A model generated the notes under the pieces. The model saw only the letters and a program-made list of their open reading frames with translations. It searched no databases and was not told the DNA's origin. A stretch of 16,794 nucleotides of DNA, from positions 1 through 16,794 of the forward strand of contig CALSCO010000147.1 of assembly GCA_943704415.1 (NCBI GenBank), written 5' to 3'. Below are positions 9,602 to 16,794 of this stretch, in pieces. Origin of the DNA: Parvularia atlantis (lineage: Eukaryota > Opisthokonta > Rotosphaerida). How positions within the stretch are numbered: position 1 is the first letter of the stretch; each line of letters opens with the position of its first letter. A program made the translations under genes and the position numbers.

Positions 9602-9781
9602 AACAGCGATAAACACGCGCAGCGTGCGCCGCAGCCGCGCCACCGCCCTGCTCAGGGCCCCCTGCCCCCCCTCCCACACGTCTCCCGGCAGCACGCGCGC
9701 AGCACACGCGCAGCAGCAGCAGCGCGGCCACCTCGCCCCAAGCAGCACGAGGGTGAAACGCGGCCAGCGCGGGTGGCCAGC

Positions 9782-9850
9782 GTGACCATGCGTCTTCGCT
9801 TCTTTCCCTCTTTCTCGTTCTTCCTCCCGCTCACACGGCCTGCACTCCAG
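9782..9850 (+). other. Probable 5'-leader intron of BTF3 with pyrimidine tract
   Basis: This 69-bp segment begins GTGACC, has a strongly pyrimidine-rich middle (about 9792-9829), then CTCACAC and a CTCCAG acceptor eight bases before the BTF3 start codon. It fits the local intron pattern. The pyrimidine run could instead be an initiator or 5'-TOP-like element of a translation-related gene. Confidence 0.4.
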
Positions 9851-9858
9851 CCGAGGCC

Positions 9859-10592
9859 ATGAACGCGGAGAAGCTCGCGAAGCTTCAGGCGTCGGTCCGC
9901 ATCGGCGGCAAGGGCACGCCGCGCCGGTGCGTTGGCGGCGCGCCGCGTCGGGGCGGAGTGTCGGTGACGCGCGCGCGTCCGCAGCAAGAAGAAGGCCGCG
10001 CAGAAGGTCGCCGGCGGCGACGACAAGAAGATCGGCGGCGCGCTCAAGAAGCTCGGCGTGCAGCCCATCCAGGGCATTGAGGAGATCAACATGTTCCGCA
10101 AGGACGGCAAGGTCCTGCACTTTGGCAAGCCGAAGGGTGCGCGCTCTTTTTTCCTCGGGCCGCGCGGCGCCAGGCAAACGGGGGAGCTGAGGGGGCGCGC
10201 CGGCGCAGTCCAAGCCGCGGTCTCGTCCAACACGTTCGTCATCAGCGGCTCGGTCGAGACGAAGGGTGCGCGCGCCTCCTTGTGCGGGGCGGGCGCGGCT
10301 GACGGACGGCCGTGCAGACTTGACGGCGATGATGCCCGACATCCTGCCGCAGCTTGGCCGCGACTACCTCCAGTCGTTCGCCAACGCGCTCAGCTGTGCG
10401 TGCGGGTGCTCGTGCACGGCGCGCGCCTGCTGACCGCCTGTTCGCCCCCTCGCGCCAGCCGGCCAGCTCAATGAGCTCCTCAAGAACGCCAAGGGCGGCG
10501 AGTCGGCCGAGGGCGACGAGGACATCCCCGAGCTCGTCGGCGCCGACAACTTTGAGGAGGCGAGCAAAAAGGAGGAGGCCGCGACGGCGTGA
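9859..10592 (+). CDS. BTF3: Nascent polypeptide-associated complex subunit beta (BTF3)
   Basis: Beta subunit of the NAC heterodimer, which sits at the ribosomal exit tunnel and shields nascent chains. Exons are 9859-9926, 9985-10136, 10209-10265, 10318-10395 and 10459-10592, giving 162 aa, the same length as the shorter human BTF3 isoform. The N-terminus [20 protein letters not shown] is diagnostic. The ribosome-binding RRKKK cluster is assembled across the first intron. The NAC domain follows, with [17 protein letters not shown] (about 63-79) and SSNTFVISG, then a helical [14 protein letters not shown]. The tail is acidic and ends KKEEAATA. For the last intron (10396-10458) I chose the acceptor CGCGCCAG, because the later GGCCAG would create an immediate stop. 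Donors are GTGCGT or GTGCGC throughout. The gene is divergent from the MAPKK and convergent with PTEN. Its partner NAC-alpha is not in the window. Confidence 0.97.
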
Positions 10593-10972
10593 GCGGGACT
10601 AGCGGCGGGAGGGCGGAGACGAAAAACCCGGAAAGTGACCTTTTGCTTTTGTTGACGGCCCTTGCTGGCGCGCGACACCTCGGCACAGAGTTTGGCGCAC
10701 AGAGCGAGCCACGTTGCACACGCTGTGCAGGCGCACGGCACGTCGGCGCACAGAGCGAGCCACGTCGCACACGCCGACACAGACGATGTACAAGGGGAGT
10801 GGAGATGAACGCGGTTGATTGTGATGGGCGGCGGGCCGAGCACCAGCGACCCTGCAAACAGAAAAGAAACGGGTGAGGAACGCACAAGAGACGCGGGGAG
10901 GGGACGACGAAGAGGAGCATGAAGCAAGGAGCGGACGGGGGACTTTCTTGTCGCGCACGTCCCCGTCCCCGG
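10593..10972. other. Convergent intergenic region BTF3/PTEN
   Basis: These 380 bp lie between two convergent stop codons and should contain both 3'UTRs and polyadenylation signals. No AATAAA is visible and no coding frame matches a known family. T- and A-richer patches (10618-10655, 10855-10870) contrast with the GC-rich genes. A long direct repeat is described separately. Confidence 0.6.
10694..10774. repeat. 30-bp direct repeat, two copies 51 bp apart
   Basis: Copies at 10694-10723 and 10745-10774 share GGCGCACAGAGCGAGCCACG and continue with GCACACGC after a T/C difference. The 51-bp period suggests a partial tandem duplication in non-coding DNA between convergent genes. No terminal inverted repeats or coding capacity suggest a mobile element. 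Confidence 0.85.
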
Positions 10973-13082
10973 TTATGCCATCTGCGCAGAGCCGGCCTGC
11001 TTGGATGACCCATCGCCGGCGCCGTTCGCCTGGCCCTCGCCCTCGAGCACCGACTCGTCGTCCGACAGGTCCTCGTCGTCCGTCTGCACGGCCTCGTCGT
11101 CTAGGTTGACCGACCTGGACGCACACGCGTGAGCCGGCTGACGCGTGTGGCGAACACGGGCGCACCTCCGTTCGGGCTTGGCCGACGAGCTGCCGGCCTT
11201 GGCATCGTCCGCGGGGATGATGGATGCTGAGGGGTGGTGGCAGCGGCGTCAGCTCGCGGCAGCGCGGCACGGGCAGGGGCGGCGTGCGCACCCAGCGCCT
11301 GGGCCATGTCCTTGGTCACGAGCAGCGAGCTTCGTGGCCGGCCAGGCTTCTCGTCGCCCTTGGAGTCGAGCGTGGCAAACTGCACCTCGACGGTGAAGCC
11401 CTCGTCGTACACGGCGTGCTGCGCGTGCACCCGGGTGAGAGAGCCGCGCAACACAGTGACGCGCGCGCACACACACCTTCTTGTCCTTGTTGGCCTTGTC
11501 GATCTCCGGTTTCCGCAGGATGATCTCGTCGTTCGCGACCATGAACGTGTTGAACCAGAAGTGGAACATCTTGGCGGGCTGCGGGCACGGCTTAGGTGCG
11601 GCACGCTCGCAATGGGCGACGCGCACCTTCTTGTACTTGTCCTTGTGGAAGAACTCGATCTTGATGTCGCCGCAGACGGGCTGGATGCTCTTCGGCACGA
11701 TTTCGATGAACGCGCTGTCCTTGGCCACGCCCTAGGCCGCGCCGCGCCGCGCGTCAGCAGCCGCGCAGTGAGTCAACGCGCGTGCGCTGACCTCCGCCGC
11801 GGGCGACTGGTAGATCTTGGTGTCGCCCTTGCGCAGGACAAACATGGGCGCTGCGGCACCGGCGTGCGTCAGCGCGGGTCGCCGTGCGGCGGGCTGCACG
11901 CCACGCGCAACGCACAGCAGGTGTTGTTGGCCACGCGCGGCACCGTGTGCAGGATGATCTTCTTGAGGAAGACGGTCTTCTCGCGGTACTCGAGCTTGTT
12001 GTGGACCATCTGTGCGTAGTAGCGCACGTAGCGCTGCTGGCTTGGGATTGTCACACCCTGGGGCCGCGCGTGGTGCGGGCGTGAGCGTCACGCATGCACG
12101 GGTGAGTGCCCGCACCTTCCCGTTCTCTGTGCGCGCCGCGCCGTAAAACTTCATCGCCTCGTCCGGGTCGCGCCACTCGTTCGAGTGCACGAGGAAGCAG
12201 CAGATCATCACGCCCGTCCGCCCCTTGCCGGCCTTGCAGTGGATCACGGCCACGTTCTCGGGGTCGGCCTTGAGGAACGCGTCGACGTCCTGTGAGCGCC
12301 GTCAACACAGCCCGTGCCGCCCCCCCCCCCCCCCCCCCCAAGCGCCGCCGCGCGCCTCGCAGAACGGCTTGATGATGTCGAGCGGCGGCGCGTTGTGGTC
12401 GTCAAACGGGTAGCACGCGACTGCAAACAGCGAGTGAGCGCTCGCACGCGACGGTCAAGCCAGCCATACGCCACACCGCGGTTGTGGAACTTGGACGAGT
12501 CGTAGCTGCGCTCAGAGCACCTGCGGGCGCGCGGGCACGGCGGGTGTGAGACGCGCACGGTCGGTCGCAGGGCGCGCGCGCACGCGCGGGGGGCACGCAC
12601 AGGTTGTAGACCTTGTACTTGTCCTTGTGCTTCGTGTCGAGGAACCTGTGTGCGCCCGCGGAAGTGGCGTCAGCCGGCGTGGCGGCCGATAGGCGAGGAC
12701 GTGGACGTGGACGGAGGGATCTCCGCAGGAACGTGAACGGCGCACGCATGCGCCCGCGAGGCGGGCCCGGGCGCCGCTGTCTGCTCCGCGTGGCGAGGCC
12801 GGGGAGGGAGGGAGAGGGGCGGCTGGGGATGCCCTGCGCACCGCACGACCTCGCCCATCGGGTTGCGGTACACGCCCTCGAGGTTCTCCGACGGGAAGCC
12901 CATGGCGATGATGCGCGGCGTGATGTCTGCGCGCACGCACGCGCACGCGACCGCTCAGCGCCCTCCAGTCGTGGTCGTCGTCGCGCGGCGTGCCACGCAC
13001 ACGACAGATCCAGGTCGAAGCCGCCATCCTTGGCCACGAACCGCCGCTTCTTCTTCGACACGAGCTTGCGGAACGCGTCCAT
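10973..13082 (-). CDS. PTEN: PTEN phosphatidylinositol-3,4,5-trisphosphate 3-phosphatase
   Basis: Removes the 3-phosphate of PIP3 at the membrane, opposing PI3-kinase. Thirteen exons in transcript order: 13082-13001, 12926-12842, 12645-12601, 12520-12477, 12420-12356, 12289-12116, 12057-11916, 11850-11792, 11731-11627, 11578-11477, 11418-11292, 11226-11166 and 11114-10973; 410 aa against 403 in human. The basic N-terminal lipid-binding stretch reads RKLVSKKKRRF. The phosphatase domain has YPFDDHN (acid D93), the P-loop HCKAGKGRTG (C125, R131), and the TI-loop GVTIPSQ. The C2 domain includes PVCGDIKIEFFHKDK and KMFHFWFNTF. The tail is acidic with DDEDLSDDESVLEGEG and ends SAQMA, so the C-terminal PDZ ligand of human PTEN is absent. 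Every catalytic residue is present, so an active enzyme is expected. Intron 2 is long (196 bp) and intron 5 is GC-AG. The start is 101 bp from the divergent bL28m gene. Confidence 0.97.
12290..12355 (-). other. GC-AG intron of PTEN containing a 20-base homopolymer
   Basis: Between FCE and DVDAFLK the only frame-consistent donor is GAG|GCGCGC, which differs from the local consensus GTGCGC by one base (GT to GC). The acceptor is GCTCACAG. On the plus strand positions 12320-12339 are an uninterrupted run of 20 C, so the pre-mRNA carries 20 G near the donor. Length is 66 bp, normal for this genome. Confidence 0.85.
12646..12841 (-). other. Long second intron of PTEN
   Basis: At 196 bp this is one of only two introns above 80 bp. 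It runs from GTGCGCAGGG to GCACACAG, with GGCTGACGCC as the probable branch region. The middle holds C-rich runs and a CGTCCACGTCCACGTCC triplication. No exon or RNA gene is evident. Confidence 0.85.
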
Positions 13083-13183
13083 GTCGGGCGGGCACTGTGG
13101 CGGGACGCGCGGGAGGGCGACGAGCGAGGCGAGCGAGGCGACGAGTGCTTCGCCGCGATCCGCGTGCTTCGAGAACGTTCTGC
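13083..13183. promoter_or_regulatory. 101-bp divergent promoter PTEN/bL28m
   Basis: Only 101 bp separate the two divergent start codons, so both core promoters and leaders must overlap here. No TATA box is seen. A 10-bp perfect palindrome AGAACGTTCT at 13172-13181 matches the two-unit heat-shock element pattern nGAAnnTTCn, but a site this short may be chance. A GCGAG-rich repeat lies at 13121-13143. Confidence 0.5.
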
Positions 13184-13794
13184 ATGCTACGCCGCGCCGC
13201 ACAGACCGCCGCCGCCGCGCCGGCCGGGGCGCGCGCGCTCGCGCAGCTCAGCCGGGCGATGCGCGGGCTGTACGCGGGCAAGGAGGTGCAGTACGGCAAC
13301 AACGTGAGCTTCTCCGAGCGCAAGACGCGCCGGCGGTGGCTGCCGAACGTGCAGGTGGCGTGTGCCTCCCCTGCCGAAGGAACGGCTCACGCGCCAGCAC
13401 GCCGCGCTCCGCCGCACCGCAGGCCAAGACGTTCCGCAGCGCCGTGCTGGAGACCGACGTGACGCTGCGCGTGACGACGCACGCGCTGCGCTGCATCGAC
13501 AAGGCCGGCGGCTTTGACCAGTACGTGCTCAACACGGAGGACCGCAAGCTGCACTCGGACGTCGGCGTCGAGCTCAAGCGCAAGATGCAGCACGCACTGC
13601 GCAAGCGCGCGGGCGTCGCAGCACCGCCCTCGTCGTCCGCAAGCACGACCGCGCTGCCGTCCGAGGCTGAGACGACCGGAGCAGCGCCGTCGTCACCCTC
13701 GCTGCCGCCGTTCGCATCTGCAGCCGCGGCAGCCGCGGGGCCAGGCGCGCACGGCGGGCTGCACGGCGGGCCAGAGGCACCGCGGACAGCCTGA
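13184..13794 (+). CDS. MRPL28: Mitochondrial large-subunit ribosomal protein bL28m
   Basis: Nuclear-encoded protein of the mitochondrial ribosome (bacterial L28 family, equivalent to yeast Mrpl24). Two exons, 13184-13354 and 13423-13794, encode 180 aa. The first 25 residues (MLRRAAQTAAAAPAGARALA and onwards) are Arg/Ala-rich without acidic residues, as in a mitochondrial targeting sequence. The bL28 core follows: YAGKEVQYGNNVSFSERK, then KTRRRWLPNVQ at the exon boundary, and LRVTTHALRCIDKAGGFDQY. The last 60 or so residues are Ala/Pro/Ser-rich low complexity beyond the usual end of the family, with no recognisable domain. The intron (13355-13422, 68 bp) has the donor GTGGCG and a GGCTCACGC branch region. 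The gene shows that the organism keeps mitochondrial translation. Symbol naming differs between species; the family assignment is firm. Confidence 0.95.
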
Positions 13795-14165
13795 GAGAAG
13801 CTGTGGGGGTGTGGAGAATGCACTGGCACACTTTGCTCAGAAGCCAACCTGACGTGCGACCGCACGACCTCGCGCGACCGCGGCGCAGCGACGTCGGCCG
13901 GGGTGCGCGCACCGCTGATGCACGCCGTGGCCTCCTAGCGGCGATAGGTTGCGGTGGCGTCGAGCGTGCAGTGCGCATTGAGCGTCCGCCTGCTCGCTCG
14001 CTCGCAAATCTGCTCGACGATGCGGCGCACATATGGCGACGTCGCACATCACAGCAGCGTCGCTGCACCGCCTGTGTTGTGCCCCCGCTCGCTGTGCGCG
14101 CGTCGAGTGAACGGCGCCGCAGCCTTGACATGGTACTTCTGTCTGGCAGAACTCTCGTCGCAGTC
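13795..14165. other. Intergenic region bL28m/RAE1 with possible leader intron
   Basis: These 371 bp hold the 3' end of bL28m and the promoter and leader of RAE1. No tRNA-like or conserved coding pattern is seen. Just before the RAE1 start, 14107-14163 (57 bp) begins GTGAAC, contains CCTTGACATG and ends GTCGCAG, resembling a leader intron. An in-frame upstream ATG at 14130 lies inside it. Confidence 0.4.
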
Positions 14166-15752
14166 ATGGCTACCATGTGCACCGTGTCGACTGACTCCTC
14201 GCGCCGCGCCAATGCGTCAGTGGTGCAGCCGCAGATCACACGTTCTGAAGGGACGATGCTCGGCGGCGCGGCGCTCAAGCCGTACAACCCGAACAATGAC
14301 GCCGAGGCAAGCACGCGCGCGCGCGCGCCCCGCGACAGTCACGGGCGCGGTTGAGCCCCGCGCTGCGCAGATCGCCGTGGTCGACGACGGCGTCTCGAGC
14401 CTCGCCTTCAGCCCGACGCTTGACTTTCTCGCCGTGGGCCTGTGGAGCAACAAGGTGCGTGGACGGCGTGCCCCCTGCGCGGCCGGCCACTGAGCGGCGG
14501 CTGACGTGCGCGGTGCAGCTCGCGCTGTACGAGATCAACCGACAGACGGGCCAGAGCACGCAGAAGCATGCCGTGGCGCACGAAGCGCCGGTGCTGTGCA
14601 CGACCTGGGCCAACGACGGGAGCAAGCTGTTCAGCGCCGGGTGTGACAAGCAGGTCAAGTTGACCGACGTGGGCACGGGGCAGTCCATGGTTGTGGCGCA
14701 GGTGCGCGGTCACGCGGTCGTGCGATACGTCAGGCCAACCGTCTTTGCGCCGTCAGCACGACGGGCCCGTCTCGACCATGCGCGCTTTCGTGAGCCCGCA
14801 GATGGGTCAGATGCTCGTGACGGGCAGCTGGGACCGCACGCTCAAGGCACGCGCACTGACGCCCGGTCGATGCTGACGCGTGTGTTGCGCACAGTACTGG
14901 GACCTCCGGCAGGCCAGCCCGGCGCTGACCGTGCCCATGACCGAGCGCGTGTACTGCATTGACGTGGTCTATCCGCTGCTCGTCGTGGGGCTGGCCGAGA
15001 AGAACGTGCCCGTGTTCAACCTCAACAGCCCGTCCGCGATGATCAAGGTGCATGCGCCACCTCGCCGCCGCGCAGCACCCGCTGAACCCCCCGAGCAGAA
15101 AGTCGAGAGCCTGCTCAAGTACCCGCCACGGTGCATCGCGCTGTACCCCAACTGCGCCGGCTTCACGGCCGGGTCGATCGAGGGGCGCGTGGCCATCCAG
15201 AACTTTGAGGAGCCGGCGGACATGTGCGTGCGGCCGCCGCGTTGTGCACGCGCCTGTGTTCTCACGCTCGCCGTGCGCCAGCAACAAGCAGAGCTTCTCG
15301 TACAAGTGCCACCGCGAGCCCGAGAAGACGAACGAGTGCTACGCCATTAACCAGATCGTCTTCCAAACGGCCAAGAGCTACCCGTCGGTGTTTGCGACGG
15401 TCGGCGCGGACGGTGCGGCACCCGGGCTGCTCGCGCCCGCGCCGCTCACGCGCCCCACGCCAGGCTGGTACTACATCTGGGACCGCGAGACCAAGAGCCG
15501 GCTGTACAAGGCCACGGCCAAGCTCGACAACACCATCTCGACGTGCGCGTTCAACTCGACGGGCGAGCTCTTTGTCTACGCCTCGTCGTACGACTGGTCC
15601 AAGGTCGGGGCCGCCTGCCGCGCTTGCGCTGGCGTCTGCTCACGCTGTTTTTTGTCGTGGCGCGGCAGGGCCACGCGTACAACTCGCCCAACCTCAAGAA
15701 CTACATCTTCGCCAAGCAGGTGACCGAGGACATGCTGCGGAAGAAGAAGTGA
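14166..15752 (+). CDS. RAE1: RAE1/Gle2 mRNA export factor (WD40 propeller)
   Basis: Seven-bladed beta-propeller that binds the GLEBS motif of a nucleoporin (Nup98 in animals) and supports mRNA export and spindle function. Exons are 14166-14306, 14371-14454, 14519-14701, 14757-14846, 14895-15047, 15099-15223, 15282-15412, 15464-15603 and 15669-15752; 376 aa against 368 in human. Family landmarks include SLAFSP, WANDGSKLFSAGCDKQVK, GSWDRTLKYWDLRQASP, RVYCIDVVYPLLVVGLAEK, the diagnostic FTAGSIEGRVAIQNF, SFSYKCHRE, FNSTGELFVYASSYDWSKG and the C-terminal KNYIF. One blade reads KLTDVGTG where human has a Trp-Asp pair, so that WD tryptophan is Thr. Introns 1 and 4 use GC donors. The start is the best of several: an in-frame ATG exists at 14130 and further ones downstream, and the first 30 residues are not conserved. 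It converges on the Rab gene with 75 bp between stops. Confidence 0.95.
14307..14370 (+). other. GC-AG intron 1 of RAE1
   Basis: The donor is GAG|GCAAGC and the acceptor CTGCGCAG; no GT within reach restores the frame. The GCAAG context is the classical form of GC donors in other eukaryotes. Length is 64 bp, with a GC dinucleotide run inside. Confidence 0.75.
14847..14894 (+). other. GC-AG intron 4 of RAE1
   Basis: The donor is AAG|GCACGC and the acceptor TGCGCACAG, with two CTGACG motifs inside 48 bp. Its removal joins GSWDRTLK to YWDLRQ exactly as in RAE1 orthologues. The only nearby GT would leave a 33-bp intron and the wrong frame. Confidence 0.88.
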
Positions 15753-15827
15753 AGCCTGTGCCAGTGACCGGCGTGATCGCGCGGCTCAATGGCGACATGT
15801 ACACGCCGTGCGGCGCTGCACACAGAA

Positions 15828-16676
15828 TCAACAGCAGCCCTGCGAGGGGCCTGCCCCGCTGCCCTCGTTCGTCGAGTCGAGCGCGTTGACCTGCACGCGC
15901 GACGTGTGCCCCTCGGACGACGACGCACCCGCCCCGCGCCCGCGATTGTTGACCTTCTTCTCGATCTCGCGCGCTGAGCGGCCGGCGGCACATCAGCCGT
16001 GCAGGCGCGAGACGGCAGGCCACGTTGCGACGGCGCACCGATCGCCAGGAAGATCTCGGGCACGTTGTTGTTGGTCGCGTTCTTGGCCGACGTCTCGAAG
16101 AAGATCAGCCCATTCTCCTGCGCGTACTGCTGCGCCTCCTGTGTGCCGTGCCGCCGTAAGCCATCGCACTCGGCGCCGCAGCAGCACCCACAGCACCTTG
16201 TACGGCACTTTTCGCAGCGCGGTCATGTCCGACTTGTTGCCCGCCAGCGCCGTCACCACCCCCGTCATCACCTGCTGCCGCTCAAGCTCCTTGACCCACT
16301 CCTTGGCCTTTGTGAACGTCTCCTGCACGCGTCGGCACCGCTCAGCCGCGCACTGCACACACGCCGCGTGCACGACGCACGTAGTTGGTCGTGTCGTAAA
16401 CGACCATCGCCGCCTGCGCGCCGCGGTAGTACATCGGCGCGAGGCTGCGGAAGCGCTCCTGGCCGGCCGTGTCCCATATCTCGAACTTGACGACAAAGTC
16501 GTTGGGCAGGTGCACCTCCTTGCGCATGAACGCGGCTGCACGCGGTTGTGCCATCAGCCTCCCGTGCGCCGCCTCGCGTGCCGACGGCGCACCGCCGATC
16601 GTGCTCTCTTGGTACTCCCGGAACGCGTTGTTGACGTAGCGCTCGACCAGGCTGGACTTGCCCACGTTGGACTCAC
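15828..16676 (-). CDS. Rab5-like small GTPase (5' end beyond window)
   Basis: Membrane-anchored GTPase of the Rab5/Rab22 group, expected on early endosomes. Visible exons in transcript order: 16676-16593, 16535-16381, 16322-16197, 16138-16039 and 15973-15828, covering about 202 aa to the stop. The first exon, about 20-25 residues up to the glycine before GES, is outside the window. Motifs: P-loop GESNVGKSS, switch I QESTIGAAF (typical of Rab5), [20 protein letters not shown] (switch II), VVYDTTN, base-binding NKSD, and ETSAK. The C-terminal hypervariable tail is Gly/Ser-rich and ends in QGCC, a double-cysteine prenylation signal. The catalytic Gln of WDTAGQE is present, so GTP hydrolysis should be normal. 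Introns are 57-65 bp. The gene is convergent with RAE1. Rab21 or Rab22 are alternatives, but switch I and YRGAQAA favour Rab5. Confidence 0.95.
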
Positions 16677-16794
16677 CTGCGCGGCCCGCGCGGCGCACGT
16701 GCGCGTCAGCACCACACGGCACGTGCACGGCGGGCCCTCGGGCACTTTGCAGCTCCGCGCGCGTGCGCGTCCCCCCCACACACCCCCACCCCAC
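16677..16794 (-). other. Truncated first intron of the Rab5-like gene
   Basis: The exon starting at 16676 continues a split glycine codon, so everything from 16677 to the right edge should be intron. It ends GGGCCGCGCAG and has GTGCTGACG as a likely branch region. At 118 bp or more it is longer than most here. The distal end is G-rich on the minus strand, and no exon with the expected beta-strand before GES is seen. Confidence 0.65.

Larger units (their letters stand above)
9536..9858. promoter_or_regulatory. Divergent promoter region between MAPKK and BTF3
   Basis: These 323 bp separate two divergently transcribed start codons and must hold both promoters. No TATA box or third gene is evident. 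The stretch contains a probable leader intron for each gene, leaving roughly 180 bp of G/C-rich sequence (9602-9781) between them, with a C-rich run near 9658-9673 and scattered GCAG trinucleotides. Confidence 0.6.

Noticed and set aside
9585-9605. 7-bp inverted repeat TGTTGTG/CACAACA as a terminator or regulatory hairpin
   Set aside because: Short stem in a eukaryotic intergenic region, overlapping the donor of a probable leader intron. No independent support.
12613-13794. Single long plus-strand frame joining PTEN antisense to bL28m
   Set aside because: The first half lies opposite PTEN exons and introns, and the frame preceding the bL28m intron is not the one encoding its conserved N-terminal half.
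1-16794. tRNA, rRNA, snoRNA, transposon or viral genes
   Set aside because: No cloverleaf with a TTCGA arm, no box C/D pattern in the two long introns, and no transposase, reverse transcriptase or terminal repeats noticed in the intergenic regions or frames.
1-16794. A coordinated multi-gene system such as a defence island or biosynthetic cluster
   Set aside because: The ten genes are ordinary eukaryotic housekeeping and signalling families on both strands with separate promoters. Their proximity is best explained by genome compactness.

Overview
The window is nuclear DNA from a GC-rich, intron-dense unicellular eukaryote with a compact genome. I resolve ten protein-coding genes and about 65 complete spliceosomal introns. 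All but two introns are 46-80 bp. Donors are mostly GTGCGY, a CTSAY-like branch motif is visible in most, and acceptors are nearly all CAG. Exon models were built by joining frames across these introns until the protein matched its known family, and every complete model sums to a multiple of three. TAA, TAG and TGA all serve as stops, so the standard code applies. A mitochondrial ribosomal protein implies a translating mitochondrion. A hybrid histidine kinase, a MAPK kinase whose activation loop resembles my memory of the Dictyostelium enzyme, a full-length PTEN and a Rab5-type GTPase together suggest a free-living amoebozoan or similar protist. That placement is inference; no species is recognised.

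Layout, left to right. 63-3693 (+): hybrid histidine kinase with a degenerate N-terminal receiver. 3741-4792 (+): unrecognised basic, low-complexity protein. 4877-5483 (-): ribosomal protein eL43. 5530-6930 (-): DHRS12-like short-chain dehydrogenase. 7048-9535 (-): MAP kinase kinase. 9859-10592 (+): BTF3, the beta subunit of the nascent polypeptide-associated complex. 10973-13082 (-): PTEN lipid phosphatase. 13184-13794 (+): mitochondrial ribosomal protein bL28m. 14166-15752 (+): RAE1 mRNA export factor. 15828-16676 and beyond (-): Rab5-like GTPase whose first exon lies past the right edge.

Genes are tightly packed. Same-strand neighbours are 46-47 bp apart in two cases, two convergent pairs are 75-84 bp apart, and PTEN and bL28m share a 100-bp divergent promoter region. 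The longest gaps (323, 380 and 371 bp) show no further gene. The genes are unrelated housekeeping and signalling functions (translation, mRNA export, phosphoinositide, MAPK and two-component signalling, endosomal traffic), so I see no operon-like pathway and no mobile element, CRISPR array or RNA gene.

The most interesting points are the pseudo-receiver of the histidine kinase, three GC-AG introns among about 65, a 20-base C run inside one of them, a likely 21-nt microexon in the unrecognised gene, probable introns in several 5' leaders, and a 6-nt first coding exon followed by a repeat-filled intron in eL43.
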